Assembly (NCBI GenBank): GCA_039978075.1 | Contig: JBDWCA010000014.1 | Coordinates: 124,001-188,000 of the forward strand | DNA from: Anderseniella sp039978075 | GTDB lineage: Bacteria > Pseudomonadota > Alphaproteobacteria > Rhizobiales > Aestuariivirgaceae | DNA: 64,000 bases | Direction: 5' to 3' | Shown: piece after piece, positions 8,685-18,317 of the stretch | Layout of the letters: each line of letters begins with the position of its first letter | Position numbering within the stretch: the first letter of the stretch is position 1 | Position numbers and translations under genes: made by a program | The notes under the pieces: generated by a model | The model's input: only the letters and a program-made list of their open reading frames with translations | Database searches by the model: none | What the model was told of the DNA's origin: nothing

Positions 8685-10098
8685 TCAACCCTTGTGGACG
8701 GTCGATGAGGTTGTCAGCGCCACCGGCGGGCACCTTGAAGGCAGCGTGACGCAGGTGCTGAACGGGGTCGCGATTGACAGCCGCGCCATCAGTTCCGGTG
8801 ACATTTTTGTTGCCATCAAGGGCGAGCGCACCGATGGCCACGAGTATACGGCAAACGCGCTGAGGGCCGGCGCCGGACTGGCAATTGTTTCGCGCCCGGA
8901 CAGCGCCATGCGTGAAGCGGGGCCATTGCTGATTGTGGATGACGCCCTGGCGGCGCTTGAAGCACTGGGACGCGCAGCACGCGCGCGCAGCGAAGCACAT
9001 ATCATTGCCGTCACCGGATCGGTCGGCAAGACCACCACCAAGGATGCGCTCAAGATTGCACTGTCATCATGCGGTGAAACCCATGCCTCGGTTTCGTCTT
9101 TCAACAATCAGTGGGGTGTTCCGCTGACCCTGGCGCGATTTGCCCGCACAGCCAAGTTCGGCGTTTTCGAGGTTGGCATGAACCATGCCGGGGAAATTGA
9201 AACGCTGATTGATATGGTGCGTCCGCATAGCGCTATCATTACCGCGATCGCGGAAAGTCATCTGGGGCATTTTACGTCGCTGACGGATATCGCCAGGGCC
9301 AAGGCTGAAATCTTTACCGGTGTGGTTGCAGGTGGTGTGGCCATTATCAACCATGACACGGAGTTTTTCGGGCTGCTGCGTGATGCTGCAGGTGAGCAGG
9401 GCATTACGGACATTCGCAGTTTTGGTGAGCAGGCCGGATCCGACATTGAATTGAAACGGGCGATCCTGCATGACACCTGTTCCTGCGTCACCGCTGATGT
9501 GCGCGGGCAGGAGGTTACCTACAAACTGGGTGCAGCAGGCAAGCATGTGGTTTTGAATTCCCTTGCTGTCCTGGCCGCCTGTGAAGCTGCCGGAGCAGAT
9601 CTGGCGAAATGCGCGTTGGCGCTTGCAGACATTACGCCACCATCGGGACGCGGTGTCCGGCACAATCTGAGTATTGACGGTCTGCATCTGACGGTTATCG
9701 ACGAAAGTTACAACGCCAATCCCGCTTCCATGCGGGCAGCGCTGGACATGCTGGGTGCGGCACAACCTGCCGGGCGCGGACGGCGGATTGCGGTACTGGG
9801 CGACATGCTGGAGCTTGGCGATCATTCAGGCCGCCTCCACTCAGAACTGGTCGAACCCTTGCAGACGGCGCAGGTTGATCAGGTGTTTGCATGCGGTCCC
9901 GCCATGAAGGCTCTTTGGCAGGAACTGCCGGCTGCAGCGCGCGGTGCCTATGCGCCGTCATCTGCCGAACTGATTTCACCGCTGCTTGGAACCATACAAT
10001 CCGACGACGTTATCATGATAAAGGGGTCACTGGGGTCGCGCATGGCACCGGTGGTTGAGGCAATAATCAAGCAATACGGGGGCACATCCGGAGGCTGA
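8677..10098 (+). CDS. murF: UDP-MurNAc-tripeptide : D-Ala-D-Ala ligase MurF
   Basis: MurF attaches D-Ala-D-Ala to complete the UDP-MurNAc pentapeptide. The start is ATG 8677 (MVDQPLWTVDEVVSATGG) with CAGGGAGGG upstream; the frame is open to 8497 but that part is the shadow of murE. Motifs are VTGSVGKTTTKDAL (ATP), FNNQWGVPLTLAR, EVGMNHAGEI, and DESYNANPASMRAAL. It is 473 residues long, standard for the family. A 20-bp gap leads to mraY. Confidence 0.97.
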   Translation: MVDQPLWTVDEVVSATGGHLEGSVTQVLNGVAIDSRAISSGDIFVAIKGERTDGHEYTANALRAGAGLAIVSRPDSAMREAGPLLIVDDALAALEALGRAARARSEAHIIAVTGSVGKTTTKDALKIALSSCGETHASVSSFNNQWGVPLTLARFARTAKFGVFEVGMNHAGEIETLIDMVRPHSAIITAIAESHLGHFTSLTDIARAKAEIFTGVVAGGVAIINHDTEFFGLLRDAAGEQGITDIRSFGEQAGSDIELKRAILHDTCSCVTADVRGQEVTYKLGAAGKHVVLNSLAVLAACEAAGADLAKCALALADITPPSGRGVRHNLSIDGLHLTVIDESYNANPASMRAALDMLGAAQPAGRGRRIAVLGDMLELGDHSGRLHSELVEPLQTAQVDQVFACGPAMKALWQELPAAARGAYAPSSAELISPLLGTIQSDDVIMIKGSLGSRMAPVVEAIIKQYGGTSGG

Positions 10099-10118
10099 GC
10101 CTCTGGAAAGAAATTCTC

Positions 10119-11207
10119 ATGTTTTATTATCTATCCATCGAGCTGAGCGACCAGATTTCCGGGCTGAATGTGTTTCGCTACATCACCTTCAGAACCGGTG
10201 GAGCGCTGATGACGTCGCTGTTTCTGGTGTTCATGTTCGGGCCGTGGCTTATTTCAAATCTGCGCCTGAAACAGGGTAGAGGCCAGCCGATTCGCGAAGA
10301 TGGTCCGGCCCGCCACATAGTCGAGAAACAGGGCACGCCTACCATGGGCGGGCTGATGATCCTGGCGGGCATTGTGATCTCGACACTGCTGTGGGCCGAC
10401 CTGAACAATCTGTATGTCTGGTCGGTGCTGTTCGTCACGCTGGGCTTCGGTGCGATAGGATTTTATGACGATTATCTGAAAGTGACCCGCGCCACTGTTG
10501 GTGGATTTTCCGGGCGCATGCGGCTGGCGCTGGAGTTTGTGATTGCCGGATTTGCGGTCTGGATGTTCACGGCGCTGGGCGAGGATAAACTGTCCACTGC
10601 GCTGGCGTTGCCGTTCCTGAAAGACACGCTCCTTCAACTGGGGGCGTTTTTCGTGCTGTTCGGCATGGTGGTGGTGGTGGGCGCCGGCAATGCAGTCAAT
10701 CTGACTGATGGTCTCGATGGACTGGCCATTGTGCCGGTGATGATTGCTGCCGCCAGCTTTGGCATCATTGTGTATCTCGCCGGCAATGTGAAATTCGCCG
10801 ACTACCTTCAAATTCACTATATTCGCGGCACCGGTGAACTGGCGGTTCTGTGCGGCGCCCTGATCGGGGCCGGTCTTGGTTTCTTATGGTTCAATGCCCC
10901 TCCCGCCATGATCTTCATGGGGGATACGGGATCGCTGTCTCTCGGCGGCACACTGGGCGCCATTGCTGTGGCGGCGAAACATGAAATCGTCCTGGCTATC
11001 ATCGGTGGCCTGTTCGTGCTGGAAACCGTTTCGGTGATTGTGCAGGTGGCGTCCTTCAAGCTCACCGGCAAGCGGGTGTTTGCCATGGCGCCGCTGCATC
11101 ATCACTTCGAGCAGAAGGGCTGGAAGGAGCCGACCATCGTGATCCGGTTCTGGATCATTTCTGTTGTTCTTGCCCTCATCGGCCTTGCGACTCTGAAGTT
11201 GCGCTAG
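10119..11207 (+). CDS. mraY: phospho-MurNAc-pentapeptide transferase MraY
   Basis: This integral membrane enzyme of about ten helices moves phospho-MurNAc-pentapeptide to undecaprenyl phosphate, making lipid I on the inner face of the membrane. Diagnostic blocks are the KQGTPTMGGLMIL segment, FYDDYLKVTR (the DDY aspartates), NLTDGLDGLA, MGDTGSLSLGG, and the MAPLHHHFEQKGW loop. It has 362 residues with no missing catalytic residue. Confidence 0.97.
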   Translation: MFYYLSIELSDQISGLNVFRYITFRTGGALMTSLFLVFMFGPWLISNLRLKQGRGQPIREDGPARHIVEKQGTPTMGGLMILAGIVISTLLWADLNNLYVWSVLFVTLGFGAIGFYDDYLKVTRATVGGFSGRMRLALEFVIAGFAVWMFTALGEDKLSTALALPFLKDTLLQLGAFFVLFGMVVVVGAGNAVNLTDGLDGLAIVPVMIAAASFGIIVYLAGNVKFADYLQIHYIRGTGELAVLCGALIGAGLGFLWFNAPPAMIFMGDTGSLSLGGTLGAIAVAAKHEIVLAIIGGLFVLETVSVIVQVASFKLTGKRVFAMAPLHHHFEQKGWKEPTIVIRFWIISVVLALIGLATLKLR

Positions 11208-11224
11208 GAGCGAATGAACACATC

Positions 11225-12622
11225 ATGACTATCGCAGCGCACAGCTTTAAGGGCAAAACGGTCGGCGTGTTCGGCCTGGGCCGCAGTGGTAACGCCACTG
11301 TTGATGCACTCGTGCGCGGTGGTGCCAATGTGCTGGCGTGGGATGATGCGCCAGCGGCTGCCGACAAGGCGGCAGAGCAGGGGCTGCCGGTGGTCAATCT
11401 GCATGGTGTGGATTTTACGACGCTGGACAGTTTTGTGCTGTCGCCCGGCGTGCCGCTCACCCATCCCGAACCACACTGGAGCGTCAAGAAGGCACTCGCG
11501 TGCGGCGTGGAGATTATTGGCGACACGGAAATTCTGGCGCGTGAGCTGGCGGGAACCGGTGCAAAGCTGGTGGCGATCACCGGAACCAACGGCAAGTCCA
11601 CGACAACGGCGCTGGCAGGTCATGTGCTGGCTTCTGCCGGTCTTGATGTCGCCGTGGGCGGCAATATCGGCACTGCTGCCTTGTTGTTGCCGACACCTGT
11701 CGCGGGGAAGATTTATGTCATCGAGCTGTCGTCTTACCAGATCGATCTGATGCCGTCGCTGAAACCGGATGTCGGCATCTTGATGAACCTGACGCCGGAT
11801 CATCTGGAACGCCATGGTGACATGGCGCATTACTCAGCGGTCAAGGCGCGCATGTTTGCGTTGCAGGACCAGGATGATCTGGCCGGCATTTCGCTGGATG
11901 ACGACTGGTGTGCCCGGATTGCCGCTGATGCTGCGAAACACACGTCATTGTCTTCATTTTCAGTGGGCACGAAAGACGCTGAGGTCAAGTCGGACGGCGA
12001 CGGGGTATCCGATACTCGTGATGGTACAACGGTTTCGCTCACGCAGGCGCGGGCGCTGCGCGGCGCGCACAATGCCCAGAATGCATGTGCGGCATTTATT
12101 ATTGCGCGGCGGCTTGGCCTTGATGCCGACCAGATCGAACAGGGCTTCAACAGCTTTCCCGGGCTTGAGCATCGCATGGAAGAAATCGGCTCAGCCGGAC
12201 GTGTGGTGTTTATCAACGACAGCAAGGCGACCAACGCCGATGCGGCTGAAAAGGCCCTGGCGAGCTTTGATCGTATTTACTGGATTGCCGGCGGGCAGGC
12301 CAAGCAGGGTGGGATCGGCGCACTGCAGCCGCATTTCCACCGGATTGCGAAAGCCTATCTGATCGGCCAGGACGCCTCATTGCTGGCAGATGCGCTTGAT
12401 GGCAAAGCGGCCTACATCGCCTGCGATTCAATGCAGGTTGCGGTTGCGCACGCAGCGCTGGATGCTGCTGGCGATACCAGTGAGCACAGTGAAATCGCAG
12501 TGCTGTTGTCACCGGCTTGCGCATCGTTTGATCAATATCCCAATTTCGAAATGCGCGGAGACGATTTTCGCGCCTGTGTGCTGGCGCTTGACGGTGTACA
12601 GCAACAAACAAAGGTGGCCTGA
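11225..12622 (+). CDS. murD: UDP-MurNAc-L-Ala : D-Glu ligase MurD
   Basis: MurD adds D-glutamate to UDP-MurNAc-L-alanine. The N-terminal Rossmann-like domain (VGVFGLGRSGNA) is followed by the ATP loop VAITGTNGKSTT, the block MNLTPDHLERHGDM, EHRMEEIG and FINDSKATNADA. It has 465 residues. Two bases plus the stop separate it from ftsW. An unusual detail is the SDGDGVSDTRDGT stretch in the central domain, a low-complexity acidic insertion that should be a surface loop. Confidence 0.97.
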   Translation: MTIAAHSFKGKTVGVFGLGRSGNATVDALVRGGANVLAWDDAPAAADKAAEQGLPVVNLHGVDFTTLDSFVLSPGVPLTHPEPHWSVKKALACGVEIIGDTEILARELAGTGAKLVAITGTNGKSTTTALAGHVLASAGLDVAVGGNIGTAALLLPTPVAGKIYVIELSSYQIDLMPSLKPDVGILMNLTPDHLERHGDMAHYSAVKARMFALQDQDDLAGISLDDDWCARIAADAAKHTSLSSFSVGTKDAEVKSDGDGVSDTRDGTTVSLTQARALRGAHNAQNACAAFIIARRLGLDADQIEQGFNSFPGLEHRMEEIGSAGRVVFINDSKATNADAAEKALASFDRIYWIAGGQAKQGGIGALQPHFHRIAKAYLIGQDASLLADALDGKAAYIACDSMQVAVAHAALDAAGDTSEHSEIAVLLSPACASFDQYPNFEMRGDDFRACVLALDGVQQQTKVA

Positions 12623-12625
12623 GAC

Positions 12626-13780
12626 ATGCTGATCTCGCGTTCTGATCGTGGCCTGATTGCCGACTGGTGGTTCTCTGTCGACAAGGTGCTGCTGGGCTGT
12701 GTGCTGGTGCTGATGGCATCCGGCGTTTTGTTCTCCATGGCAGCCAGCCCGCCTGTAGCGACCCGCCTCGGGCTTGAACATTTTCATTTCTTCACCCGTC
12801 AACTGGTGTTTCTGGCTCCGGCAGCTATTGTACTGGTGCTGACATCGCTGTTGTCACCATCGCAGGCGCGCCGCATCTGCATGCTGACCTTCATTGCAGG
12901 GCTCGCGGCCATGCTGCTGGCCATTTTCGTGGGGCCGGAAATCAAGGGAGCGCATCGCTGGCTCGATCTGGGCCCGATAAACGTGCAGCCCTCGGAATTT
13001 GCCAAACCGGCATTCGTTGTTGCTGCAGCCTGGTTTCTGGCTGAAGGCATCCGACGCCCGGACATGCCGGGACTGTGGATTTCCTTTGCAATGTTTGCAG
13101 CCCTGGCCGGGTTATTGGTAAGGCAACCTGATTTCGGGCAACTGGTGCTGATCACGGCCGTATTCGCCACCCTACTGCTTGTTCACGGCATTTCGTGGGT
13201 TTGGATTTTCGGCCTTGCCGGCCTGGCCGGTGGCGGCGCGATTGTGGCGTTTCTGACCTTTCCGCACGTGGCTTCCCGTGTGAACCGGTTTCTCGATCCT
13301 GAAAAGCATGACACGTTCCAGGTGGATGCTGCCACCCAGGCGTTCAACAATGGTGGCCTGATGGGAACCGGTCCTGGCGGCGGAACGGCAAAGCATATAC
13401 TGCCCGATGCACACACCGACTTCATTCCTGCTGTCATCGGGGAGGAATTCGGTTTTGTTGCAAGCTCCATCCTGATCGGCATTATCGGGTTTATCGTGTT
13501 GCGGGTGCTGCTGCGGGCCATGCGGGTCAGTGATCCGTTTACTGTTTTGTCGCTGACCGGTCTGGTCAGCCTTTACGGTTTTCAATCCTTCATAAACCTG
13601 GGCGTGAACCTGACACTGTTGCCGGCCAAGGGGATGACATTGCCGTTCATCTCCTATGGCGGGTCATCGCTGATTGCGATGGCGTTCTCCATGGGGTTAT
13701 TGTTGGCGTTCTCGCGTGTGCGGGTACGCAACACTGCATTTCATCCCCAAGTCGGCGGCATGGTTCCAAAGGCAGCCTGA
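12626..13780 (+). CDS. ftsW: septal peptidoglycan polymerase FtsW
   Basis: A SEDS-family polytopic protein that polymerises lipid II at the septum with FtsI. The signature HRWLDLGPINVQPSEFAKPA contains the family's conserved Glu/Phe-Ala-Lys region; GTGPGGGTAKHILPDAHTDFIPAVIGEEFG is the long periplasmic loop with the catalytic Asp-type segment; PFISYGGSSLI is the late signature. It has 384 residues and about ten predicted helices. It sits between murD and murG in the usual order. Confidence 0.97.
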   Translation: MLISRSDRGLIADWWFSVDKVLLGCVLVLMASGVLFSMAASPPVATRLGLEHFHFFTRQLVFLAPAAIVLVLTSLLSPSQARRICMLTFIAGLAAMLLAIFVGPEIKGAHRWLDLGPINVQPSEFAKPAFVVAAAWFLAEGIRRPDMPGLWISFAMFAALAGLLVRQPDFGQLVLITAVFATLLLVHGISWVWIFGLAGLAGGGAIVAFLTFPHVASRVNRFLDPEKHDTFQVDAATQAFNNGGLMGTGPGGGTAKHILPDAHTDFIPAVIGEEFGFVASSILIGIIGFIVLRVLLRAMRVSDPFTVLSLTGLVSLYGFQSFINLGVNLTLLPAKGMTLPFISYGGSSLIAMAFSMGLLLAFSRVRVRNTAFHPQVGGMVPKAA

Positions 13781-13785
13781 GCATT

Positions 13786-14931
13786 ATGGAGAGTTCTGAA
13801 ATTGAAGCCGGCAGGACGATTGTTCTGGCGTCAGGTGGCACAGGCGGTCATCTGTTCCCGGCGCAAGCACTTGCATCGGCGCTGGAGGCGCGCGGTTGGA
13901 AGGTTCTCCTGTTCACCGACAAGCGCGGCCTGGAATGGCAGGACCGGTTTCGCGATGGAACCGTGCAGGAGATTGCCTCATCAACCCTGACATTCGGCAA
14001 ACCATGGCAACTGCCGGGGCAGGCCTCGCAACTGATCTCGGGGTTTCGACAATGCCTTGACCAGTTCAAGCTATTGACACCGCAGGTGGTGGTCGGGTTT
14101 GGCGGCTATCCATCATTGCCCGTGATGATGGCTGCGCGCTATGCCGGGATTTCATCCATGGTGCATGAGCAGAACGCGGTCGCCGGACGGGCCAACCGGA
14201 TTGCAGCCGGGCTGGGCAATGCCAGGGTAATCGCGTCATCGTTTGAACCGTTGTACGGGTTTTCGGCCGCTCAGATGGAGCGGGTGAAGCTGACCGGTAA
14301 TCCGGTTCGCAAGCAGGTGATCGATGCGGCACGGCCCTACAACGCGCCGCCTGCCGATGCGCCGTTCAACCTGCTGGTGTTCGGCGGCAGCCAGGGTGCC
14401 CAGTTCTTTTCCGACTTCATGCCCAAAATGATTGCAGAACTGCCGAAAGCGGTTCTCAAGACCTTGAGGGTCGCCCAGCAGTGCCGTCCTGAAGACATTG
14501 ACAGGGTGCGTCAGGCATATGAGGCGGCAGGTGTCACGGCGCTTTGCAAAAGCTTTTTTGAGGATATGCCGGAACTGATCGCCAGATCCCATCTGGTGAT
14601 ATGCCGGTCCGGTGCTTCCAGCGTTGCCGAGCTTGGCGTGATCGGCAGGCCCGCCATCTATGTGCCTTTGCCGCATTCTCTCGACAATGATCAGCTGCGC
14701 AATGCGCAAAGCATGGAAAAAGCCGGTGGCGGCTGGGTCATGCTGCAGAACGAGATGACGCCGCAGGAAACCGCTGCCGTGTTTACACGCTTGCGTTTCG
14801 ATGAGGCTGACCTTACCAGAACGGCATTGGCCGCGTCTGCGCATGGTCGGCCAAATGCTGCCGAGTTGCTGGCAGACGAAGTTGAAGAGCTGGCGCGCCA
14901 AAGACAGTCAGAGGATACTGCACCGGAATGA
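13786..14931 (+). CDS. murG: lipid II-forming GlcNAc transferase MurG
   Basis: MurG transfers GlcNAc from UDP-GlcNAc to lipid I on the inner membrane face. It has the GGTGGHLFPAQALA donor/lipid loop near the N-terminus, GFGGYPSLPVM, HEQNAVAGRANR, GNPVR, LLVFGGSQGAQFF, CRSGASSVAELGVIGRPAIYVPLPHSLDNDQ. The length is 381 residues. It overlaps murC by ATGA at 14928-14931. Confidence 0.97.
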   Translation: MESSEIEAGRTIVLASGGTGGHLFPAQALASALEARGWKVLLFTDKRGLEWQDRFRDGTVQEIASSTLTFGKPWQLPGQASQLISGFRQCLDQFKLLTPQVVVGFGGYPSLPVMMAARYAGISSMVHEQNAVAGRANRIAAGLGNARVIASSFEPLYGFSAAQMERVKLTGNPVRKQVIDAARPYNAPPADAPFNLLVFGGSQGAQFFSDFMPKMIAELPKAVLKTLRVAQQCRPEDIDRVRQAYEAAGVTALCKSFFEDMPELIARSHLVICRSGASSVAELGVIGRPAIYVPLPHSLDNDQLRNAQSMEKAGGGWVMLQNEMTPQETAAVFTRLRFDEADLTRTALAASAHGRPNAAELLADEVEELARQRQSEDTAPE

Positions 14932-16346
14932 AATTAACCCAGGATATCGGGCCGATCCACTTTGTGGGTATTGGCGGCATTGGCATGAGCGGCATCGCGG
15001 AGGTAATGGCGACACTGGGTTATACGGTGCAGGGCTCCGACATGACCGACAACTACAATGTCGCCCGGCTGCGCAAGGCCGGCGTCACTGTCCACATAGG
15101 GCATCAGCCGGACAACCTGGGTGATGCCCAGGTCGTGGTGACCTCTACTGCAGTCAGCCGGGACAACCCTGAAGTTCTGGAAGCGCGGGCGCGGTTCCTG
15201 CCTCTGGTGCGGCGGGCGGAAATGCTGGCTGAACTGATGCGGTTCAAATCATGTGTCGCGGTTGGCGGCACACACGGCAAAACCACAACCACATCGCTGG
15301 TATCGGCACTTCTGGATGCCGGCGGCATCGACCCGACCGTCATCAATGGTGGCATAATCAACGCTTACGGTACCAATGCCCGGCTCGGCAAAGGCGACTG
15401 GATGGTGGTGGAGGCAGACGAGTCCGACGGCACTTTTGTGAAGCTGCCGGCGGATGTGACCATCGTGACCAACATGGATCCGGAACATCTTGATCATTAC
15501 GGTACCTTCGACAAGGCGAAGGAAGCCTATCGCACATTTGTGGAAAACATTCCGTTCTATGGCTTTGCTGTTATGTGCATGGACCATCCGGAAGTGCAGT
15601 CACTGATTGCTCAGGTCACTGACCGCCGTGTGTTCACATATGGCAAGAGTGCCCAGGCTGACTATCGCCTGACGGATGTCAGTTACTCCGGCGGCAAGAG
15701 CCACTTTTCAGTGGTCATCAACGACCGCCGAACCGGTGAAAGCCGCACCCTGGACAATATCACGCTTGCCATGCCTGGAGAACACAACCTGCTCAACTCA
15801 ACGGCGGCGATAGCCGTTGCCGCCAATCTGGGCGTGAGTGATGAGGCAATTCGCAACGGCCTGGCAGGTTTTGCCGGCGTAAAACGCCGCTTTACACTGA
15901 CCGGTTCCAGCAATGGCATTGATGTCTATGATGATTACGGTCATCACCCGGTTGAGATAACCGCGGTGCTGAAGGCGGCACGGGGCGTGACGGACAAGCG
16001 GGTAATCGCGGTCATGCAGCCACATCGCTACACCCGGCTGGAAAGCCTGTTTGATGACTTCAGTTCCTGTTTCAATGATGCCGATCAGGTGGTGCTGGCC
16101 CCGGTTTATGAAGCCGGAGAGGCACCGATTGAGGGGTTCGACCACATGACGCTGGCAGACGGCCTGCGTGCGCACGGCCACCGGAACGTGTCGACAATTT
16201 CACACAATAGCGAGCTTGCGCCCCTGATCCACGAGACCGCCGAGAGTGGTGACGTGATCATTTGTCTTGGCGCCGGCAATATCACACAATGGGCGTACTC
16301 GCTGCCTGAGGAACTCGATGCACTCGCTCAGCGGAGTGGCAGGTAA
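14928..16346 (+). CDS. murC: UDP-MurNAc : L-alanine ligase MurC
   Basis: MurC catalyses the first amino-acid addition to UDP-MurNAc. Motifs are HFVGIGGIGMSGIAEVM (nucleotide-sugar site), VAVGGTHGKTTTTSLVS (ATP), EADESDGTF, TNMDPEHLDHYG and YDDYGHHPVEI. It has 472 residues. Its TAA stop shares a base with the murB ATG (TAATG), so the two are translationally coupled. Confidence 0.97.
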   Translation: MKLTQDIGPIHFVGIGGIGMSGIAEVMATLGYTVQGSDMTDNYNVARLRKAGVTVHIGHQPDNLGDAQVVVTSTAVSRDNPEVLEARARFLPLVRRAEMLAELMRFKSCVAVGGTHGKTTTTSLVSALLDAGGIDPTVINGGIINAYGTNARLGKGDWMVVEADESDGTFVKLPADVTIVTNMDPEHLDHYGTFDKAKEAYRTFVENIPFYGFAVMCMDHPEVQSLIAQVTDRRVFTYGKSAQADYRLTDVSYSGGKSHFSVVINDRRTGESRTLDNITLAMPGEHNLLNSTAAIAVAANLGVSDEAIRNGLAGFAGVKRRFTLTGSSNGIDVYDDYGHHPVEITAVLKAARGVTDKRVIAVMQPHRYTRLESLFDDFSSCFNDADQVVLAPVYEAGEAPIEGFDHMTLADGLRAHGHRNVSTISHNSELAPLIHETAESGDVIICLGAGNITQWAYSLPEELDALAQRSGR

Positions 16347-17263
16347 TGACGACGCCGGGTGCGCAACTGGCGCGAAGGCTGCCCGTGGTTCGCGGCCGCA
16401 TAGAACTGGACAAGCCACTGGCCGAATTTACCTGGTTTCGTGTCGGCGGACCGGCAGACGTTTTGTACTCACCCGCCGATGAAGAAGACCTTGCAGACTT
16501 TCTTGCAGCACTGGACGAAGATATTCCTGTGCAGGTCATCGGGGTTGGTTCCAACCTGCTGGTTCGCGATGGCGGTATTCCGGGTGTGGTGATCAGGCTG
16601 GGGCGCGGGTTTGGCCAGATGGTTGTTGAAGACGGGTTTCGGGTGCGCTCCGGCACCTCGGTACCCGACGTCCGGCTGGCTCAGTTCGCCCTGCAACAGG
16701 GTATTACTTTGTTAACCTTTCTGAGAGGTATACCGGGCACAATCGGCGGTGCGTTGAGGATGAATGCGGGCGCTCATGGCGGTGAGACCCGTGACATCCT
16801 GGTGGAAGCGCGTGGGATTGACCGCAAGGGGAAGCTTCATATCATGTCAAACGAGGACATGGGCTATGGCTATCGCAGCTCAACAGCGCCGGCAGACATG
16901 ATCTTCACGTCTGCACTGTTTCAGGGTGCCCAGGGCGACCGCGATGATATTAAGGCCCATATGGATGAAATTACGGCTGCCCGCGAAGCGAGCCAGCCAA
17001 TCCGCTCACGCACCGGAGGGTCAACGTTCAAAAACCCTGAAGGTGAAAAATCCTGGCAGCTAATCGATGCAGCCGGCATGCGCGGCTTCGCAATCGGTCC
17101 GGCCAAAGTATCCGACATGCACTGCAACTTTCTGATCAATGAGGGTGGCGCCACCGCCGCCCAGATTGAACAGCTCGGAGAGACTGTAAGGGCACGCGTA
17201 AAGGATAATTCAGGGATTGATCTGCACTGGGAGATTAAGCGTGTTGGCGTCGAGCAGCGCTGA
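16346..17263 (+). CDS. murB: UDP-N-acetylenolpyruvoylglucosamine reductase MurB
   Basis: An FAD enzyme that reduces enolpyruvyl-UDP-GlcNAc to UDP-MurNAc. The FAD-binding_4 domain shows FRVGGPADVLYSP, VIGVGSNLLVRDGGIPGVVIRL, and FLRGIPGTIGGALRMNAGAHGGE; the C-terminal domain has RSRTGGSTFKNP with the catalytic Ser and the AAGMRGFAIG segment. At 305 residues it fits the short, type II MurB common in alphaproteobacteria. A 115-bp gap follows before ddl, in which I see no gene. Confidence 0.97.
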   Translation: MTTPGAQLARRLPVVRGRIELDKPLAEFTWFRVGGPADVLYSPADEEDLADFLAALDEDIPVQVIGVGSNLLVRDGGIPGVVIRLGRGFGQMVVEDGFRVRSGTSVPDVRLAQFALQQGITLLTFLRGIPGTIGGALRMNAGAHGGETRDILVEARGIDRKGKLHIMSNEDMGYGYRSSTAPADMIFTSALFQGAQGDRDDIKAHMDEITAAREASQPIRSRTGGSTFKNPEGEKSWQLIDAAGMRGFAIGPAKVSDMHCNFLINEGGATAAQIEQLGETVRARVKDNSGIDLHWEIKRVGVEQR

Positions 17264-17378
17264 CAATTGGGTAGCGGTCAGGTTGAGAAGTTTTTGATTG
17301 TCACGATCGGAAACTCCTGATCCAGAGCAACTTTCCTGATCGGTTCTGATCAATGGATGTTCTTGATAAGGTTGAGTA

Positions 17379-18317
17379 ATGCAACAGCGCGATCCGGAAC
17401 TGACGCATGTCGCCATGCTTATGGGTGGTTGGTCGAACGAGCGTGAAGTGTCTTTGAGTTCAGGCAAGGCATGCACCAAAGGCCTTGAAGATGCCGGGTT
17501 CAGGGTTACCCAGATAGACGCACAGCCCGACATCATCGATCAACTGCGTGAATTGAAACCCGATGTGGCATTCAATGCACTGCACGGCAAATGGGGCGAG
17601 GATGGCCACGTTCAGGCAATTCTTGAAACCATGAAAATTCCATATACCCATTCAGGCCTGCTTGCTTCGGCTCTGGCCATGGACAAACACCTTTGTAAGT
17701 CGGCGGTCACCCGGATCAGGGTGCCTGTTGTCGAACATCAGGTTGTGCCGCTCAGTGATGCTATCGATCACGATATCATGCCACAGCCCTATGTGGTGAA
17801 GCCTGTCGCGGACGGGTCCAGCGTCGGGGTGCATATTATAGACAAGGGCAACAACTCCCTGACCTCCATGGTTGATAGCGAGGGGTTTGATGCGGAAAGC
17901 CAGGTCATGGTGGAACGTTATGTGCCGGGTCGCGAACTAACCTGCGCGGTGATGGGAAATGTGGCCCTGGGCGTTACGGAAGTTGTGTCCACGGAAGGTT
18001 TTTACGACTACGCGGCCAAGTATCAGCCGGGTGGCTCTGAACACATCCTGCCTGCAGATCTTTCTCCTATGGTCTATCACCGGGTTCAGAAGTATGCACT
18101 TGCGGCACACACTGAACTTGGTTGCAAGGGCGTGACCCGGTCGGACTTTCGCTACAATGATACCGAAGGCACCGACGGGGAACTGATTTTCATGGAAATC
18201 AACACACAGCCCGGCATGACACCAACATCGCTGGTGCCGGAAATGGCGGCCCACGCTGGTCACAGCTTCTCAGAACTGCTGACCTGGATGATCAATGATG
18301 CGGGACTGGATCGATGA
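17379..18317 (+). CDS. ddl: D-alanine-D-alanine ligase
   Basis: An ATP-grasp enzyme that makes D-Ala-D-Ala for MurF. Family blocks are VAMLMGGWSNEREVSLSSG (the Glu/Ser of the first substrate site), NALHGKWGEDGHVQ, KPVADGSSVGVHI (ATP loop), VERYVPGRELTCAVMG, CKGVTRSDFRYND and FMEINTQPGMTPTSLVPEMA. The protein has 312 residues. It is the first gene after the longest gap in the dcw operon, so it may have an extra promoter. It overlaps ftsQ by ATGA. Confidence 0.97.
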   Translation: MQQRDPELTHVAMLMGGWSNEREVSLSSGKACTKGLEDAGFRVTQIDAQPDIIDQLRELKPDVAFNALHGKWGEDGHVQAILETMKIPYTHSGLLASALAMDKHLCKSAVTRIRVPVVEHQVVPLSDAIDHDIMPQPYVVKPVADGSSVGVHIIDKGNNSLTSMVDSEGFDAESQVMVERYVPGRELTCAVMGNVALGVTEVVSTEGFYDYAAKYQPGGSEHILPADLSPMVYHRVQKYALAAHTELGCKGVTRSDFRYNDTEGTDGELIFMEINTQPGMTPTSLVPEMAAHAGHSFSELLTWMINDAGLDR